64,000 bases of DNA from Priestia iocasae (GCF_016909075.1 NZ_JAFBFC010000004.1:124001-188000); one strand, 5' to 3'; positions 34,526-43,832 are shown, counted from the first letter of the stretch. The notes: generated from the sequence alone by a model not told the origin. Program-made: numbers and translations.

Positions 34526-34876
34526 ATGAACCCTATTTTAAATCAAATTGGTACTGTGTTTATTCCTGTAAGCAACATTGAGGAAGCTTGTGACTGGTAT
34601 TGTGATATATTAGGCTTGCCCGTAGATGGTGAAATATTATTTGGTCATTTGTATGTATTACCTATGAACGGTACCGGAATAGTATTAGATAGTAAGATTT
34701 ATTCAAAAGACAATATTTTCAAAACTCCACCTTTTCATTTGAACACTAACAATATAGAACAAGCTTATGAGCATATGAAGAGTAAGAATGTTGAATTAAC
34801 CACAGAAATTGAGCATAACCACTGGTTTAATTTCAAGGACCTTGATGGGAATCATTTAATGGTTTGCAAATGTTAA
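34526..34876 (+). CDS. VOC-family (glyoxalase/bleomycin-resistance-like) protein
   Basis: A 116-aa single-domain vicinal-oxygen-chelate protein: GTVFIPVSNIEEACDWYCDI, ILGLPVDGEI and the C-terminal HNHWFNFKDLDGNHLMVC with the usual metal-ligand Glu region altered. It is half of the beta-alpha-beta-beta-beta pairs, so it would dimerise. The function could be drug binding or isomerisation. The ATG follows TTGGAGG. It is the only gene inside the inverted repeats at 34147-35077. Confidence 0.85.
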   Translation: MNPILNQIGTVFIPVSNIEEACDWYCDILGLPVDGEILFGHLYVLPMNGTGIVLDSKIYSKDNIFKTPPFHLNTNNIEQAYEHMKSKNVELTTEIEHNHWFNFKDLDGNHLMVCKC

Positions 34877-34919
34877 CCTCTAAAGGGTGCTAATGTACAA
34901 CAACGTACTATTATAAAAG

Positions 34920-34949
34920 TAGCTCAGAGCTATTCTCTGAGCTTTTTTT
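34920..34949 (+). terminator. terminator after VOC gene
   Basis: AGCTCAGAG pairs with CTCTGAGCT across a 5-nt loop, followed by seven T. Confidence 0.85.
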
Positions 34950-35057
34950 GCGTGCTAATTTTACTGCTAAAGTGTCTGCTAATTCAATGAAGAATTGCAT
35001 TGCAAAAAGAAACTGCTAATTCGAATTTTGTACTTCAAAACCGAACCCGTTATTTTC

Positions 35058-35522
35058 CTATAGGGCGTCTTCTTTTTCTGAAAATGCTAAGGCTGCTTTT
35101 GATGCTCGCCATTTTTGAACAATATCCTGCTCCATTTTCGTATAGGCTTCTTCATCAATTACTTTATAGATAAGGAGCGATTGTAGGGAGCTTATGAGAT
35201 GATCGGCTACTTTTGCATCCATGATCATTTCTTTTGACTGTGCGATGTCTTGAATGTTCTCCACTAAGTGGATGTTAAATAAGTTAATGCGCTCTTCTAA
35301 TGCACATTCTTCGGCATATTCAATGATGGCGTCACGCTTTACTTGGTACATACGTGTTCCAAATCGCTTGGCACCAAACATGCCGAGTTTTGCTTTATCT
35401 AACAGCTCTTGGTAGTGAGCTTGTGCTTCTTTTTCACTTTGAACCTTTAACATTTTCACCATGATACGTGTGGCTTCAGGGATGGTAATAAATCCTTTAT
35501 TTGTTTGATACATTCTTTTCAT
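35058..35522 (-). CDS. Hypothetical protein with MerR/excisionase-like N-terminus
   Basis: A 154-aa soluble protein I cannot name. Residues 10-75 (GFITIPEATRIMVKMLKV, then FGAKRFGTRMYQVKRDAI) resemble a small DNA-binding helix-turn-helix with wing. The C-terminal half is long amphipathic helix rich in Glu and Ile. Two start candidates (MKRM) lie close together; the ribosome site is weak. The last codons lie within the right inverted repeat, so the repeat may have been copied or inserted at this gene's end. Confidence 0.6.
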   Translation of the reverse strand: MKRMYQTNKGFITIPEATRIMVKMLKVQSEKEAQAHYQELLDKAKLGMFGAKRFGTRMYQVKRDAIIEYAEECALEERINLFNIHLVENIQDIAQSKEMIMDAKVADHLISSLQSLLIYKVIDEEAYTKMEQDIVQKWRASKAALAFSEKEDAL

Positions 35523-35742
35523 CTAGTTCGTATGCCCCTTAATGACTTAATACGTTTAGTATACCAGATCTCGAACGAAAGAAGCGGATGAGATGCTTTA
35601 AAAATCCTTGAATATGAATGTATTTTTTTAACATATTAACCATTTTTAGATAAATAAATCGTGTATGATGGAATAGATAGGAAGTTACATAGAGAAGGAG
35701 GTACGTGATAGCCCTTTAATTCAATGAAAAGAGGAGAAACAC

Positions 35743-36918
35743 ATGCCGAAATCAATGAAAAAATGTGTTCAACCGTTTTTAGCGAGCGTTTTTGTAGTAG
35801 CACTATTGCTTGTTCAAGTCAGTCCAGCCTCAGCTGCAGGTTTTAAAGATGTACCGACGACTCATTGGGCAAATAAAGAAATTTCGTATTTAATTTCACA
35901 TAGCGTGATTAAAGGTTATCAAGACAAAACATTTCGACCGAATCATCAAGTAACAAATGCTCAAGTAGCGATTATGATGGCTCGTGCGTTAAAATTAAAC
36001 CTAAATGGAAGGCCTAATCCAGGATTTAAAGATATCCCTACCACTTACCATGCATATAAAGAGATTGCAGCTGTCGTGGAACAAGGAATTTTTCCAAAGG
36101 GAAGTTATTTTTATCCTGATAGCCCTATCTCAAGGGAATCAATGGCTCGGGCGCTTGCGAACGGATTTAAATTAGGTGGACAGCATCATATGAACTTTTT
36201 AGATGTACAGCCTAATTATTGGGCGTATACGTATGTTACAAAAGTAGCGGCGAATAAAATTACAACCGGCTATGTAGATAGTACGTTTAGGCCGAAAGAG
36301 CGAGTAACACGTGCACAATTTTCTGCTTTCATGGCTCGCGCGCTTAATCCACATTATCGTCAGCAAACAACAGTGACGAGAAATGTGGCATGGGGAATGA
36401 ATAAGCAATGGGTTAAAAGTGTTGAAAATGGCTACAGCAAATTTATAGGAGAAACAGCTGATTTACTCATCTTTCAAACTCGAAAATTTGATATAAATGT
36501 ATACATTGGGTATCTATTTGAAAATGGTGGTGTTTCAGGTATCTTAGTTGATTATGCACCTGAAGATACGCGCTATTATGGTGATGAAGAGAAGCAGCAA
36601 ATCTTTGATGGACTTGTTGAATTTACTAGTCTTGAACTAGGCTTACCCATTAACTACCTAGAAGATTATGAAGAATATGCAGCTTTATGGGAGAAAGATC
36701 ATTATCAAGTCGCTGCTGCTGTGAGAGATGATGACGAGTATAATACAAATGCATCAGTTCTGTACTTTAATGATGAAACCAACCTATATCAAGCTAAAAA
36801 AGTGGAGCAAACAAGCTTCAAGAATGTGCGTAACCACTACGAAGCAGCAGAAGAGCGTAACGCTGACATATCATCAACTAGAAAACAAACACAACTTCTT
36901 CGCTTGCTAGAACAATAG
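35743..36918 (+). CDS. SLH-domain cell-surface protein
   Basis: A 391-aa secreted protein with signal peptide (basic start, hydrophobic VFVVALLLVQVSPASA, cleavage about Ala30-Ala32). Three S-layer homology domains follow: GFKDVPTTHWANKEISYL, GFKDIPTTYHAYKEIA and LDVQPNYWAYTYVTKVA, each with the FRP/YPD and TRAQ-type ends. These bind pyruvylated secondary cell-wall polymer. The C-terminal 180 residues are not recognised. ATG after AGAGGAG. A surface-anchored protein of unknown activity. Confidence 0.9.
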   Translation: MPKSMKKCVQPFLASVFVVALLLVQVSPASAAGFKDVPTTHWANKEISYLISHSVIKGYQDKTFRPNHQVTNAQVAIMMARALKLNLNGRPNPGFKDIPTTYHAYKEIAAVVEQGIFPKGSYFYPDSPISRESMARALANGFKLGGQHHMNFLDVQPNYWAYTYVTKVAANKITTGYVDSTFRPKERVTRAQFSAFMARALNPHYRQQTTVTRNVAWGMNKQWVKSVENGYSKFIGETADLLIFQTRKFDINVYIGYLFENGGVSGILVDYAPEDTRYYGDEEKQQIFDGLVEFTSLELGLPINYLEDYEEYAALWEKDHYQVAAAVRDDDEYNTNASVLYFNDETNLYQAKKVEQTSFKNVRNHYEAAEERNADISSTRKQTQLLRLLEQ

Positions 36919-36930
36919 ACTTTCAAATTG

Positions 36931-36966
36931 AACCGTTCCATGTTTAGTAAAGTGAACGGTTTTTTT
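36931..36966 (+). terminator. terminator after SLH gene
   Basis: AACCGTTC (36931-36938) pairs with GAACGGTT (36954-36961), then TTTTT. Confidence 0.85.
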
Positions 36967-37045
36967 CTTCTATAAGAAAGCAGGAGAATCACATTAGTGG
37001 CGAGAATCCTAAAGGAATTAATTTTTCTACATAGGAGTTGTTCAA

Positions 37046-37609
37046 ATGAATCCATTACTACTAGATTTTTCGACTGAATTTGAAACAGATAAACTACTTA
37101 TTCGTATGCCGAAGCCTGGAGATGAGTATGCGGTGTTTGAGGCGGTTAATGAATCACATGCAGATTTAAAAGAATGGCTAATCTTTGCGCAAAAAGAGCA
37201 AACATTGGAAGATATCACTCTTGATATCCGAAAAGCGCAGATTGCGTTTTTGAATAGAGAAGACTTGCGATTTCTCGTGTTTTTAAAAGAAACTGGTGAG
37301 CTTGTGGGATCCTCTGGCCTGCATCGCATTGACTGGTCCATTCCTCGCTTTGAGATTGGTTATTGGATTAACTCTCGTTTTAGCGGAAAAGGATATATGA
37401 CGGAAGCGGCTAAAGGGATTACCGACTTTGCGATTCGTGAATTGAACGCACGCCGAATTGAGATTCGCTGTGACTCACGCAATGTAAAAAGCCAAGGGGT
37501 CGCTGAACGGTTAGGTTTTACATTAGAAGGTATTTTAAGACAGAATGGTAAGTGTGTAAAAACAGGAGAGCTCATTGATACTTGTGTGTATTCACAAATC
37601 ATTAACTAA
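37046..37609 (+). CDS. GNAT acetyltransferase, RimJ/RimL-like
   Basis: A 187-aa acetyltransferase of the RimJ/RimL type: opening TDKLLIRMPKPGDEYAV, the FEIGYWINSRFSGKGYMTEA acetyl-CoA motif near 107-125, and the C-terminal INARRIEIRCDSRNVKSQGV-like stretch followed by AERLGFTLEG. It likely acetylates protein N-termini or small amines. ATG after AGGAGTTG. Monocistronic, ending in a hairpin shared with the convergent exonuclease gene. Confidence 0.92.
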   Translation: MNPLLLDFSTEFETDKLLIRMPKPGDEYAVFEAVNESHADLKEWLIFAQKEQTLEDITLDIRKAQIAFLNREDLRFLVFLKETGELVGSSGLHRIDWSIPRFEIGYWINSRFSGKGYMTEAAKGITDFAIRELNARRIEIRCDSRNVKSQGVAERLGFTLEGILRQNGKCVKTGELIDTCVYSQIIN

Positions 37610-37660
37610 GTGTAAGGAAATCCATAAGACCAACCGGTGTAAAGTCAATCGTTAACCAAG

Positions 37661-37697
37661 AGGTGAATCGCTGAAAATCAACGATTCACCTTTATTT
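37661..37697. terminator. bidirectional terminator
   Basis: AGGTGAATCG (37661-37670) and CGATTCACCT (37682-37691) are perfect complements, followed by TTATTTTT on the plus strand. It overlaps the 3' end of the minus-strand exonuclease gene. Confidence 0.8.
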
Positions 37698-38259
37698 TTG
37701 GCTTACTCATGGCTTTATTCATTACTTCTAAAAAGTACGGGTTACCGTTTGGGTTTTTATGTGTGAGTAGAGCTAGCGTTGCTTTTACATCATCCATCGC
37801 ACGGTGAGCATGCTCTCTTTTAATATGATGAGCGTCAAGAAGCGTGGTTAGTTTTTTATTGAAAAATCCGTAGTCTTTCCACTTTACGGCTCTCATGGAA
37901 CAGTGCCATTTCTTTTCAATCAATTCAGGGTATCGAGTCATTAAAAAGCTACGATCAAATGAAGCATTATGCGCAATTATGATATCTGCTTTATTAAATA
38001 ACTCCATGATTTTCTTATCATTTAATTGGTGGTTATGAACCATTTCATTTGTAATTCCCGTTAATCTTGTAATATATGAAGCAATGGGAGTAGAAGGCAT
38101 ATTAAATCCTGCATATTCATCGACAAGTTCAATCACTTCTCCTGATTGTGCGTCGTAAGAGCAAAGCACAATCGCTACCTCAATCATCTCGCATTCGTGC
38201 GGACTTAAGCCTGTCGTTTCAATATCGACAATCGCCGCGAGTTTTCTTTCTAGATTCAT
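37678..38259 (-). CDS. 3'-5' exonuclease, DnaQ/epsilon-like
   Basis: A 193-aa DEDDh exonuclease: ExoI motif VDIETTGLSPHECEMIEVAI (the first D and E), ExoII in IIAHNASFDRSFL, and ExoIII HRAMDDVKATLALL with the catalytic His and Asp. It degrades DNA or RNA from the 3' end. It lacks extra domains, so it is a free-standing exonuclease and not a PolC part. ATG after GAGAGGA. Confidence 0.93.
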   Translation of the reverse strand: MNLERKLAAIVDIETTGLSPHECEMIEVAIVLCSYDAQSGEVIELVDEYAGFNMPSTPIASYITRLTGITNEMVHNHQLNDKKIMELFNKADIIIAHNASFDRSFLMTRYPELIEKKWHCSMRAVKWKDYGFFNKKLTTLLDAHHIKREHAHRAMDDVKATLALLTHKNPNGNPYFLEVMNKAMSKPKIKVNR

Positions 38260-38404
38260 CGTTTCCCGTCCTCTCTATCTGCTACTCTCTTAACGATATC
38301 ATATTCTTATAGGCTATGTCTTATTTTCTATTAAACGACATATATAAGAGGAAACGTATATAATAAGATTTAATCATATCGTTAAGAATAGAGGGGGGAG
38401 TACG

Positions 38405-39331
38405 ATGAGAAAAGAGTTCACGTTTGAAAACCAAGATAAACTGAACATTCACGTTTACAAATGGATGCCAGAACGAGACATAAAAGGCATTGTTCAAATC
38501 GCACATGGAATGAATGAAACGGCGTTACGATATGATTATTTTGCTAGAAAGCTAGTAGAAGAAGGGTTTGTCGTATATGCAAACGATCACCGAGGGCATG
38601 GACAATCTGCTTTATCAATAGAAGAGTTAGGATACGTGAGTGATGACGATGGATTTCATGATATGGTGGAGGATATGAAGCAATTAACAGACCTTATAAA
38701 ACAGGATTATCCGAGGACACCCATTCTTTTATTCGGCCATAGCATGGGTTCATTTTTAGCTCAACGCTATATTCAACTTTACAATAAAGACATTACGGCT
38801 GTTTTATTATCAGGAACAAATGGTAAACCTAAGTCCCTTTTAAATGTTGGGGTTGCACTATCAAAATCCATTATGATCCTAAAAGGAAGAAAAGCAAATG
38901 GTAAGCTACTTGATCACCTTATGTTTGGCGCATACAATAACCGATTTAAACCTATCACAACAGAATTTGACTGGCTAACAAGAGATGCGAATCAAGTGCA
39001 AGCTTATATTGATGATCCTTATTGTGGTAACGTGTTTCCCGTTTCGTTCTTTTATGATCTTTTAAGGGGTCTAAAAACCATTCATAAGCAGGAAAATATG
39101 AAACATACACCTTTACATCTTCCAATGTATTTTTTTGGAGGTAGTGATGACCCAGTAAGTGAGTATGGAAAAGGGATTGTGAATTTATATGAAACGTATC
39201 AGTCGGTAGGAGTTCAAAGTGTCACCTATAAACTTTACGAAGGTGGACGTCATGAAATGCTCAATGAACAAAATCGAGATGAAGTCATTCAAGATCTTAT
39301 TAGCTGGATTCAACAGCACGTTGCCATCTAA
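38405..39331 (+). CDS. Alpha/beta hydrolase, lysophospholipase/monoacylglycerol lipase-like
   Basis: A 308-aa serine hydrolase of the Hydrolase_4 family: VQIAHGMNETALRYDYFARK, YANDHRGHGQS and nucleophile elbow LFGHSMGS (Ser about 116). The acid is in FGGSDDPVSEYG and the His in YEGGRHEMLNE. No signal peptide, so cytosolic or membrane-peripheral. Esters of glycerol or lysophospholipids are the usual substrates. ATG follows a GAGGGGGGAG site. Confidence 0.92.
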   Translation: MRKEFTFENQDKLNIHVYKWMPERDIKGIVQIAHGMNETALRYDYFARKLVEEGFVVYANDHRGHGQSALSIEELGYVSDDDGFHDMVEDMKQLTDLIKQDYPRTPILLFGHSMGSFLAQRYIQLYNKDITAVLLSGTNGKPKSLLNVGVALSKSIMILKGRKANGKLLDHLMFGAYNNRFKPITTEFDWLTRDANQVQAYIDDPYCGNVFPVSFFYDLLRGLKTIHKQENMKHTPLHLPMYFFGGSDDPVSEYGKGIVNLYETYQSVGVQSVTYKLYEGGRHEMLNEQNRDEVIQDLISWIQQHVAI

Positions 39332-39373
39332 TCCAGATTCTTAAAATGTTGTAACTCAACAGCAAATTTTTAT

Positions 39374-39411
39374 AAGCATGAATTTCCTAAACCAAAAGGA
39401 AATTCATGCTT
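39374..39411 (+). terminator. hairpin after hydrolase gene
   Basis: Perfect 15-bp arms AAGCATGAATTTCCT (39374-39388) and its complement (39397-39411). The T-run is poor, so it may act as an mRNA-end barrier. The rest of the 39332-39626 gap holds a near-cre sequence at 39432-39445 (TGAAAGCGATTTCA, one mismatch) about 180 bp before the amidohydrolase gene. Confidence 0.65.
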
Positions 39412-39626
39412 CTATGTATAATAGTTATTATTGAAAGCGATTTCATTCGGTGATTTCGTACAAATTCTACGACAACACCATATACTCACAGATTTCTCAT
39501 GGTAGGAAAGTATGCTAGATGTTTTGACAAACAAGCGGTGTTATGGAATGGTTTCTGTCATAGTTATGGAATAAGACATCGAGACATGCATAACGAATCT
39601 GAACTAGTTGAGAAGGAGTGGATTAG

Positions 39627-40865
39627 ATGCAACGGCAAAAACTATTAGTAAATGGTGAACGATTAAAGCAGGAATTAGAACGCTTTGCTGATTTTGGGCG
39701 TACCGACAATAATGGTGTGACACGACTAGCATTGTCGCACGAAGATCGTTTAGCGCGTGACCACTTTCGAGCTTGCTGTGAAGAGTTAGGGCTGTCTGTC
39801 AAAATCGATGATATGGGTTGTATGTATGCGACATTAGAAGGAACAGAAAATGTACCACCCATTGTGATTGGCTCACACATTGATTCTGTAAAAAAGGGTG
39901 GACGATTTGACGGTATCTTAGGAGTTGTCGCAGGATTAGAAATCGTGCGTACACTTATTGAGAACAACGTAAAGCCGCGTATCCCGATTACGATTGTGAA
40001 TATTACGAATGAAGAAGGAGCGCGGTTTGAGCCTTCAATGATGGCATCAGGTGTATTATCTGGTAAGTTTGCAAAAGAAGTGATGATCAAAAAAACGGAT
40101 ACAGAAGGCATCACATTTGAGGAAGCGTTAAAGAACATTGGCTATGATGGTGACAGTGACAATCGTTTAACAGATGCAACGGCATTTTTGGAGCTACATA
40201 TTGAGCAAGGTCCTGTACTTGAGCAAGAGAAGCTTTCCGTTGGCGTAGTGGAATGTGTGTTAGGAATGGTGTGCTACGACATAGAAGTGAACGGGCTTTC
40301 TAATCATGCTGGAACTACTCCAATGCCAATGAGGAAAGATGCCCTATTTGTGGCAACAGATTTACTTGCAGAAGCACGTGAAAAATTAAGCGTGTTAGAT
40401 GACAAGCTTGTATATACAATGGGACGTATGAATGTATCACCAAATATTCATACCGTCATTCCAAATAAAGTGGTGTTCTCACTTGAAGCGAGACATCAAG
40501 ATGAAAAAGTGATTGAAGAAGTCGAAGATATTATTCAATCGTTAACTCGATCAGAGGCAATTACAGAAGGTTGCAGTGTCAAAGCAACAAAGCTATGGGG
40601 GCGCGATACCGTTTGGTTTGATCAAAGTGTGGTTGAACAAGTAGAAGAGGCAACAAAGTCACTTGGCTATTCGTATAAGCGCATGGTAAGTGGCGCAGGG
40701 CATGATGCGCAGTTTCTACAAAGCTATATCCCAAGTGCGATGGTGTTTGTTCCTAGTCAAAATGGACAAAGTCATTGTGAAGAGGAATATACAACGTGGG
40801 AAGAGTGTGAACGTGGCGTCAATGTTCTACTAGAAACAGTGATGGGAATGTTGGCGAAAGTATAA
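39627..40865 (+). CDS. M20-family Zn hydrolase (hydantoinase/carbamoylase)
   Basis: A 412-aa enzyme of the AmaB/HyuC/AllC group. Metal and substrate residues are in IVIGSHIDSVKKGGRFDGIL (His and Asp), NITNEEGARF (Glu pair), HIEQGPVLE (His) and the C-terminal GHDAQFLQ. The dimerisation lid has GLSNHAGTTPMPMRKDAL. It should hydrolyse N-carbamoyl amino acids or allantoate-like ureido acids to release ammonia and carbon dioxide. No hydantoinase or purine-degradation gene is adjacent. ATG after AGAAGGAG. Confidence 0.92.
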   Translation: MQRQKLLVNGERLKQELERFADFGRTDNNGVTRLALSHEDRLARDHFRACCEELGLSVKIDDMGCMYATLEGTENVPPIVIGSHIDSVKKGGRFDGILGVVAGLEIVRTLIENNVKPRIPITIVNITNEEGARFEPSMMASGVLSGKFAKEVMIKKTDTEGITFEEALKNIGYDGDSDNRLTDATAFLELHIEQGPVLEQEKLSVGVVECVLGMVCYDIEVNGLSNHAGTTPMPMRKDALFVATDLLAEAREKLSVLDDKLVYTMGRMNVSPNIHTVIPNKVVFSLEARHQDEKVIEEVEDIIQSLTRSEAITEGCSVKATKLWGRDTVWFDQSVVEQVEEATKSLGYSYKRMVSGAGHDAQFLQSYIPSAMVFVPSQNGQSHCEEEYTTWEECERGVNVLLETVMGMLAKV

Positions 40866-40873
40866 TGAGAAAA

Positions 40874-40906
40874 AGAAAGTAGGAATTTACCTGCTTTCTT
40901 TTTTTC
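40874..40906 (+). terminator. terminator after carbamoylase gene
   Basis: GAAAGTAGG and CCTGCTTTC pair around AATTTA, followed by TTTTTTTCTTTTT. Confidence 0.8.
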
Positions 40907-40995
40907 TTTTTAATACTTTAAGGTGGTTATAAGAAAGGAAAAAGGGTAACACACTAATTGAGGGATCTTTTATTTACAAGAAAGGAGAATGAGAA

Positions 40996-41379
40996 ATGTT
41001 TCATTATACGAAAGATGTATCCATGTCCGTTGAAGAGACGATTCCAAAATTAGAAGAAGCACTAAAAAGTGAGCAATTTGGAGTGCTATGGCAATTCAAT
41101 ATAAAAGATAAGCTTCAAGAAAAAGGGTTTGAATTTGAGAAGGAGTTTGTGGTATTAGAAGTTTGTAACCCAGAAGAAGCAAAGCGAGTGTTAGAAGAAG
41201 AAAGTTTAGTAAGCTATTTCTTACCTTGTAAAATGGTTGTATACAAAGAAGGAGACCAAACAAAAGTTGGAATGCCAAAACCAACGGCTTTAATGAATAT
41301 GCTTGAAAACGATAAGCTCGAACAGCTTGGGGCGGATATTGAAAAAAGGTTAATTCATTGTATAGATAAGCTTGCTTAA
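40996..41379 (+). CDS. DUF302 family protein
   Basis: A 127-aa small soluble DUF302 protein: FHYTKDVSMSVEETIPKLEE, FGVLWQFNIKDKLQEKG and LEVCNPEEAKRVLEEE, then PCKMVVYKEGDQTKVGM. The family forms dimeric alpha/beta barrels of unknown function, sometimes near redox or detoxification genes. ATG after AAAGGAG. It is followed by about 280 bp containing a 9-codon reading frame at 41578-41607 (MKSLRFYKR with AAGGGAG upstream) and a weak hairpin; neither is firmly a gene. Confidence 0.88.
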   Translation: MFHYTKDVSMSVEETIPKLEEALKSEQFGVLWQFNIKDKLQEKGFEFEKEFVVLEVCNPEEAKRVLEEESLVSYFLPCKMVVYKEGDQTKVGMPKPTALMNMLENDKLEQLGADIEKRLIHCIDKLA

Positions 41380-41658
41380 ACAAAATAAGTTATTCCAAAA
41401 GTCACTACATATGAAAAAATTCTTTCACGCAAGTTGACTTACTTATCTATCCATTAATTTTAAGGCTGAGTCAGATGGGACGATTTTTACCATTTTGATT
41501 TAGCCTCTTTTCATGTGTTAGTGCCTTTGTCTTAAGAGGGTTAGATAAGTCTAAGTTATTATAAGGGAGATATTCCTATGAAAAGTTTACGTTTTTACAA
41601 GAGATAAAAAAGAAGCAGTATTCTACTACTTCTTAATCATTCCAAGCCTTTTAACAAC

Positions 41659-41880
41659 TCACAGAGATTGTATGCTCGTAAAAAACTTGCAATCGCGCAT
41701 AAATGGTACTTGTTCTTCTACTTTCCGTTTTTGAAGTTCAATGAATAACTTTTTATAGTCTGACTTTGTTACATCTCCTTGTGTGTAACACGCTTGTAAG
41801 TACCTCAGTAATTCATTTGTATGAAGTGGACGTCGCTTTTTCATTAAAATAAATTGAAAAATAAAATCTTCTATTAACAT
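41659..41880 (-). CDS. YppF-like small protein
   Basis: A 73-aa helical protein resembling Bacillus YppF: MLIEDFIFQFILMKKRRP, HTNELLRYLQACYTQGDVTK and SDYKKLFIELQKR. The start at 41880 is chosen for GGAGGGG 6 nt upstream; a longer frame would start before this site. Function unknown in the family. A perfect cre site lies 38 bp upstream, suggesting repression by glucose. Confidence 0.75.
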   Translation of the reverse strand: MLIEDFIFQFILMKKRRPLHTNELLRYLQACYTQGDVTKSDYKKLFIELQKRKVEEQVPFMRDCKFFTSIQSL

Positions 41881-41917
41881 TGTAACCCCTCCATTTAATA
41901 AGTTTCCGCACAACTAT

Positions 41918-41931
41918 TGAAAGCGTTTACA
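41918..41931. promoter_or_regulatory. CcpA cre site upstream of yppF-like gene
   Basis: TGAAAGCGTTTACA fits every position of TGWAARCGYTWNCW. It is in non-coding DNA just upstream of the minus-strand gene at 41880. Confidence 0.75.
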
Positions 41932-42113
41932 AAATCATAACATAAAAATATAAAAAATCTACATTAAACATCTAGACAATTTATTACAATATCTTTAGAA
42001 ATGGAAAATCACCATTGTAGAATATGAGAGGGGCATGATATTTGCTTGGGCGGATTTTAAAATGTTGTCCTTTTTTAAAAAAGACGGGGAACATTTTTTA
42101 TCCTTTAACATTT

Positions 42114-42149
42114 AAAAAAGGAATCGAACCATTGCTCGATTCCTTTTTT
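42114..42149. terminator. bidirectional terminator downstream of LLM gene
   Basis: AAAAAAGGAATCGA (42114-42127) pairs perfectly with TCGATTCCTTTTTT (42136-42149). It ends the minus-strand LLM gene that stops at 42152. Confidence 0.9.
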
Positions 42150-42151
42150 GT

Positions 42152-43174
42152 TTAGTTTGCGCGCATAATTTCACTTACAATTTCAAACGAACGTAATCGA
42201 GCTTTGTGATCATAAATTTGCCCATGAATCATAAGCTCATCTGCTTTTGTTTCTTGCACAAATTCTTTTAGCTTTCGTTCGACCGTTTCTTTACTTCCGA
42301 TAATGGATGTACTTAATTGTTTATGCAAAATGGCTTCTTCGTAAGGTGACATGAGGCCTTCCATGCTGTCTACAGGTGGTTTTAGTAAGCCTGGCGTGTT
42401 ACGAATTAAGTTTAAGAATTGCTGTTGTAAAGACGTCGCCAATCGATTTGCTTCTTCATCTGTATCCGCTGCAATGACATTCACACCAACCATTGCGTGT
42501 GGTGTTTCTAATTCATCAGATGGTTGGAAGAAACGACGATATAAATCAAGTGCTGGTATCGTATTCTCTGGAGAGAAGTGACTAGCAAATGCAAATGGTA
42601 AGCCGAGCTGAGCGGATAATCTTGCGCTAAATCCACTTGAGCCTAATAGCCAGATCGGCACTTTTAGTCCTTCACCAGGAATGGCACGAACACGGCGGTT
42701 TTCTCCCTCTGCTGGCGGTGTAAAATAAGTTCTTAGTTCTTCAAGTTGTTCTGGAAAGTCGTCTGCACCGCTTTGCAACGTACGACGTAGCGCATGAGCC
42801 GTTACTTGATCTGTACCAGGAGCACGCCCTAGTCCAAGGTCAATACGACCAGGGAATAATGTTTCCAGTGTTCCAAACTGCTCAGCAATTACAAGTGGGG
42901 CATGATTTGGAAGCATAATACCACCAGAGCCAACACGAATACGAGAAGTACCGGCTGCTACGTGTCCAATAACAACTGAGGTAGCGGAACTAGCAATGCC
43001 AGCCATATTGTGATGTTCAGCAACCCAGTAACGGTTGTATCCCCATTTTTCAACATGCTGAGCTAAATCAAGTGTATTTCGCAATGCATCTGCAGGTGTA
43101 GCTCCTTCAATAACGGGAGCTAAATCTAAAACAGAAAATAGAATCTCATTTAATTGTTTTTCATTTGTCGTCAT
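42152..43174 (-). CDS. LLM-class flavin-dependent oxidoreductase
   Basis: A 340-aa bacterial-luciferase-like protein of the MsnO8 group: [55 protein letters not shown] and [16 protein letters not shown]. It uses reduced flavin and oxygen on an unknown small molecule. A diverged paralogue is at 59462 in this window. Monocistronic, ATG after GGAAGATGA. Confidence 0.93.
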   Translation of the reverse strand: MTTNEKQLNEILFSVLDLAPVIEGATPADALRNTLDLAQHVEKWGYNRYWVAEHHNMAGIASSATSVVIGHVAAGTSRIRVGSGGIMLPNHAPLVIAEQFGTLETLFPGRIDLGLGRAPGTDQVTAHALRRTLQSGADDFPEQLEELRTYFTPPAEGENRRVRAIPGEGLKVPIWLLGSSGFSARLSAQLGLPFAFASHFSPENTIPALDLYRRFFQPSDELETPHAMVGVNVIAADTDEEANRLATSLQQQFLNLIRNTPGLLKPPVDSMEGLMSPYEEAILHKQLSTSIIGSKETVERKLKEFVQETKADELMIHGQIYDHKARLRSFEIVSEIMRAN

Positions 43175-43307
43175 ACATTCATCTTCCTTTTATTATGATG
43201 ATTCATAAACAGTATATTTTATAAGCACAGTTTTATTGTAACAAGGATCTTTCGAGTGTCAAAATAATTTGCTTTTATGAGCAATAAAAATACCAGGTCA
43301 TCATCTA

Positions 43308-43832
43308 CTAATGCCTGGTTATCGTTTCATTTCGATTCCAATAGTTCACTAACGGTCCATTTGCCCCGTATACAGGATCTGTGCTAGGGAGGATGACTTG
43401 TTGAATCTCATGTAAGACATGAGGCCATTCATCTTTTTTACCAGTTTTTAAGTTATAATTCATCCCATTCGGATATGCGCCTACTACTTTGAAATTGGGT
43501 GTAGCACTTATCATCTTATGACCAGTTCCAGCTGGTAATACAACAACGTCACCGGTCGAGAATTCGACACATTGGCCATGTTCACCCCCAAGTTGAATGG
43601 TGGCTGATCCATTCACAACGCCGAGTACTTCATGTACATTGCTGTGGAAGTGATGGTAATCAAATACTCCGTTTATCCAGCTGTTTCGCCAGTTATGGCG
43701 GTTAAATACATATTCAACTTCTTTTGGACAATGAGCAAATACTTGATGATAGACAAGAACAGGAAGCTTGCCGTTATTAGGGATTGCACCATCATCCTTA
43801 AAGTAATAAGTTGTGATTTTACATTGATTCAT
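43308..43832 (-). CDS. Cupin-domain protein
   Basis: A 174-aa single cupin. It has NSWINGVFDYHHFHSNVHEV and GVVNGSATIQLGGEHGQCVE, then GDVVVLPAGTGHKMI, giving the His-rich metal site (HHFHSNVHE...H). ATG 43832 is chosen for GGGAGAG upstream. The C-terminal KTGKKDEWPHV tail is typical of a small family of uncharacterised Bacillus cupins. It could be a dioxygenase or isomerase. A hairpin (ACCAGGCAT pairing with a CCTGGT stretch) at 43288-43320 overlaps its end. Confidence 0.85.
   Translation of the reverse strand: MNQCKITTYYFKDDGAIPNNGKLPVLVYHQVFAHCPKEVEYVFNRHNWRNSWINGVFDYHHFHSNVHEVLGVVNGSATIQLGGEHGQCVEFSTGDVVVLPAGTGHKMISATPNFKVVGAYPNGMNYNLKTGKKDEWPHVLHEIQQVILPSTDPVYGANGPLVNYWNRNETITRH

Larger units (their letters stand above)
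34147..35077. repeat. inverted repeats bracketing a VOC gene
   Basis: 34167-34192 (AACGGGTTCGGTTTT, two variable bases, AGTACAAAA) is matched in reverse complement by 35026-35051 at 24 of 26 positions. Flanking AAAAAGACGCC-type sequence extends both arms outward. Inside each end are inward-pointing copies of a (A/T)TTAGCA(G) motif. The arrangement resembles the ends of a small transposable element carrying the VOC gene, but no transposase or recombinase is inside. The right arm runs into the last codons of the gene at 35058. Confidence 0.6.

Noticed and set aside
41578-41607. 9-residue ORF after a good ribosome site
   Set aside because: Too short to support as a gene without conservation data; mentioned only in the DUF302 entry.
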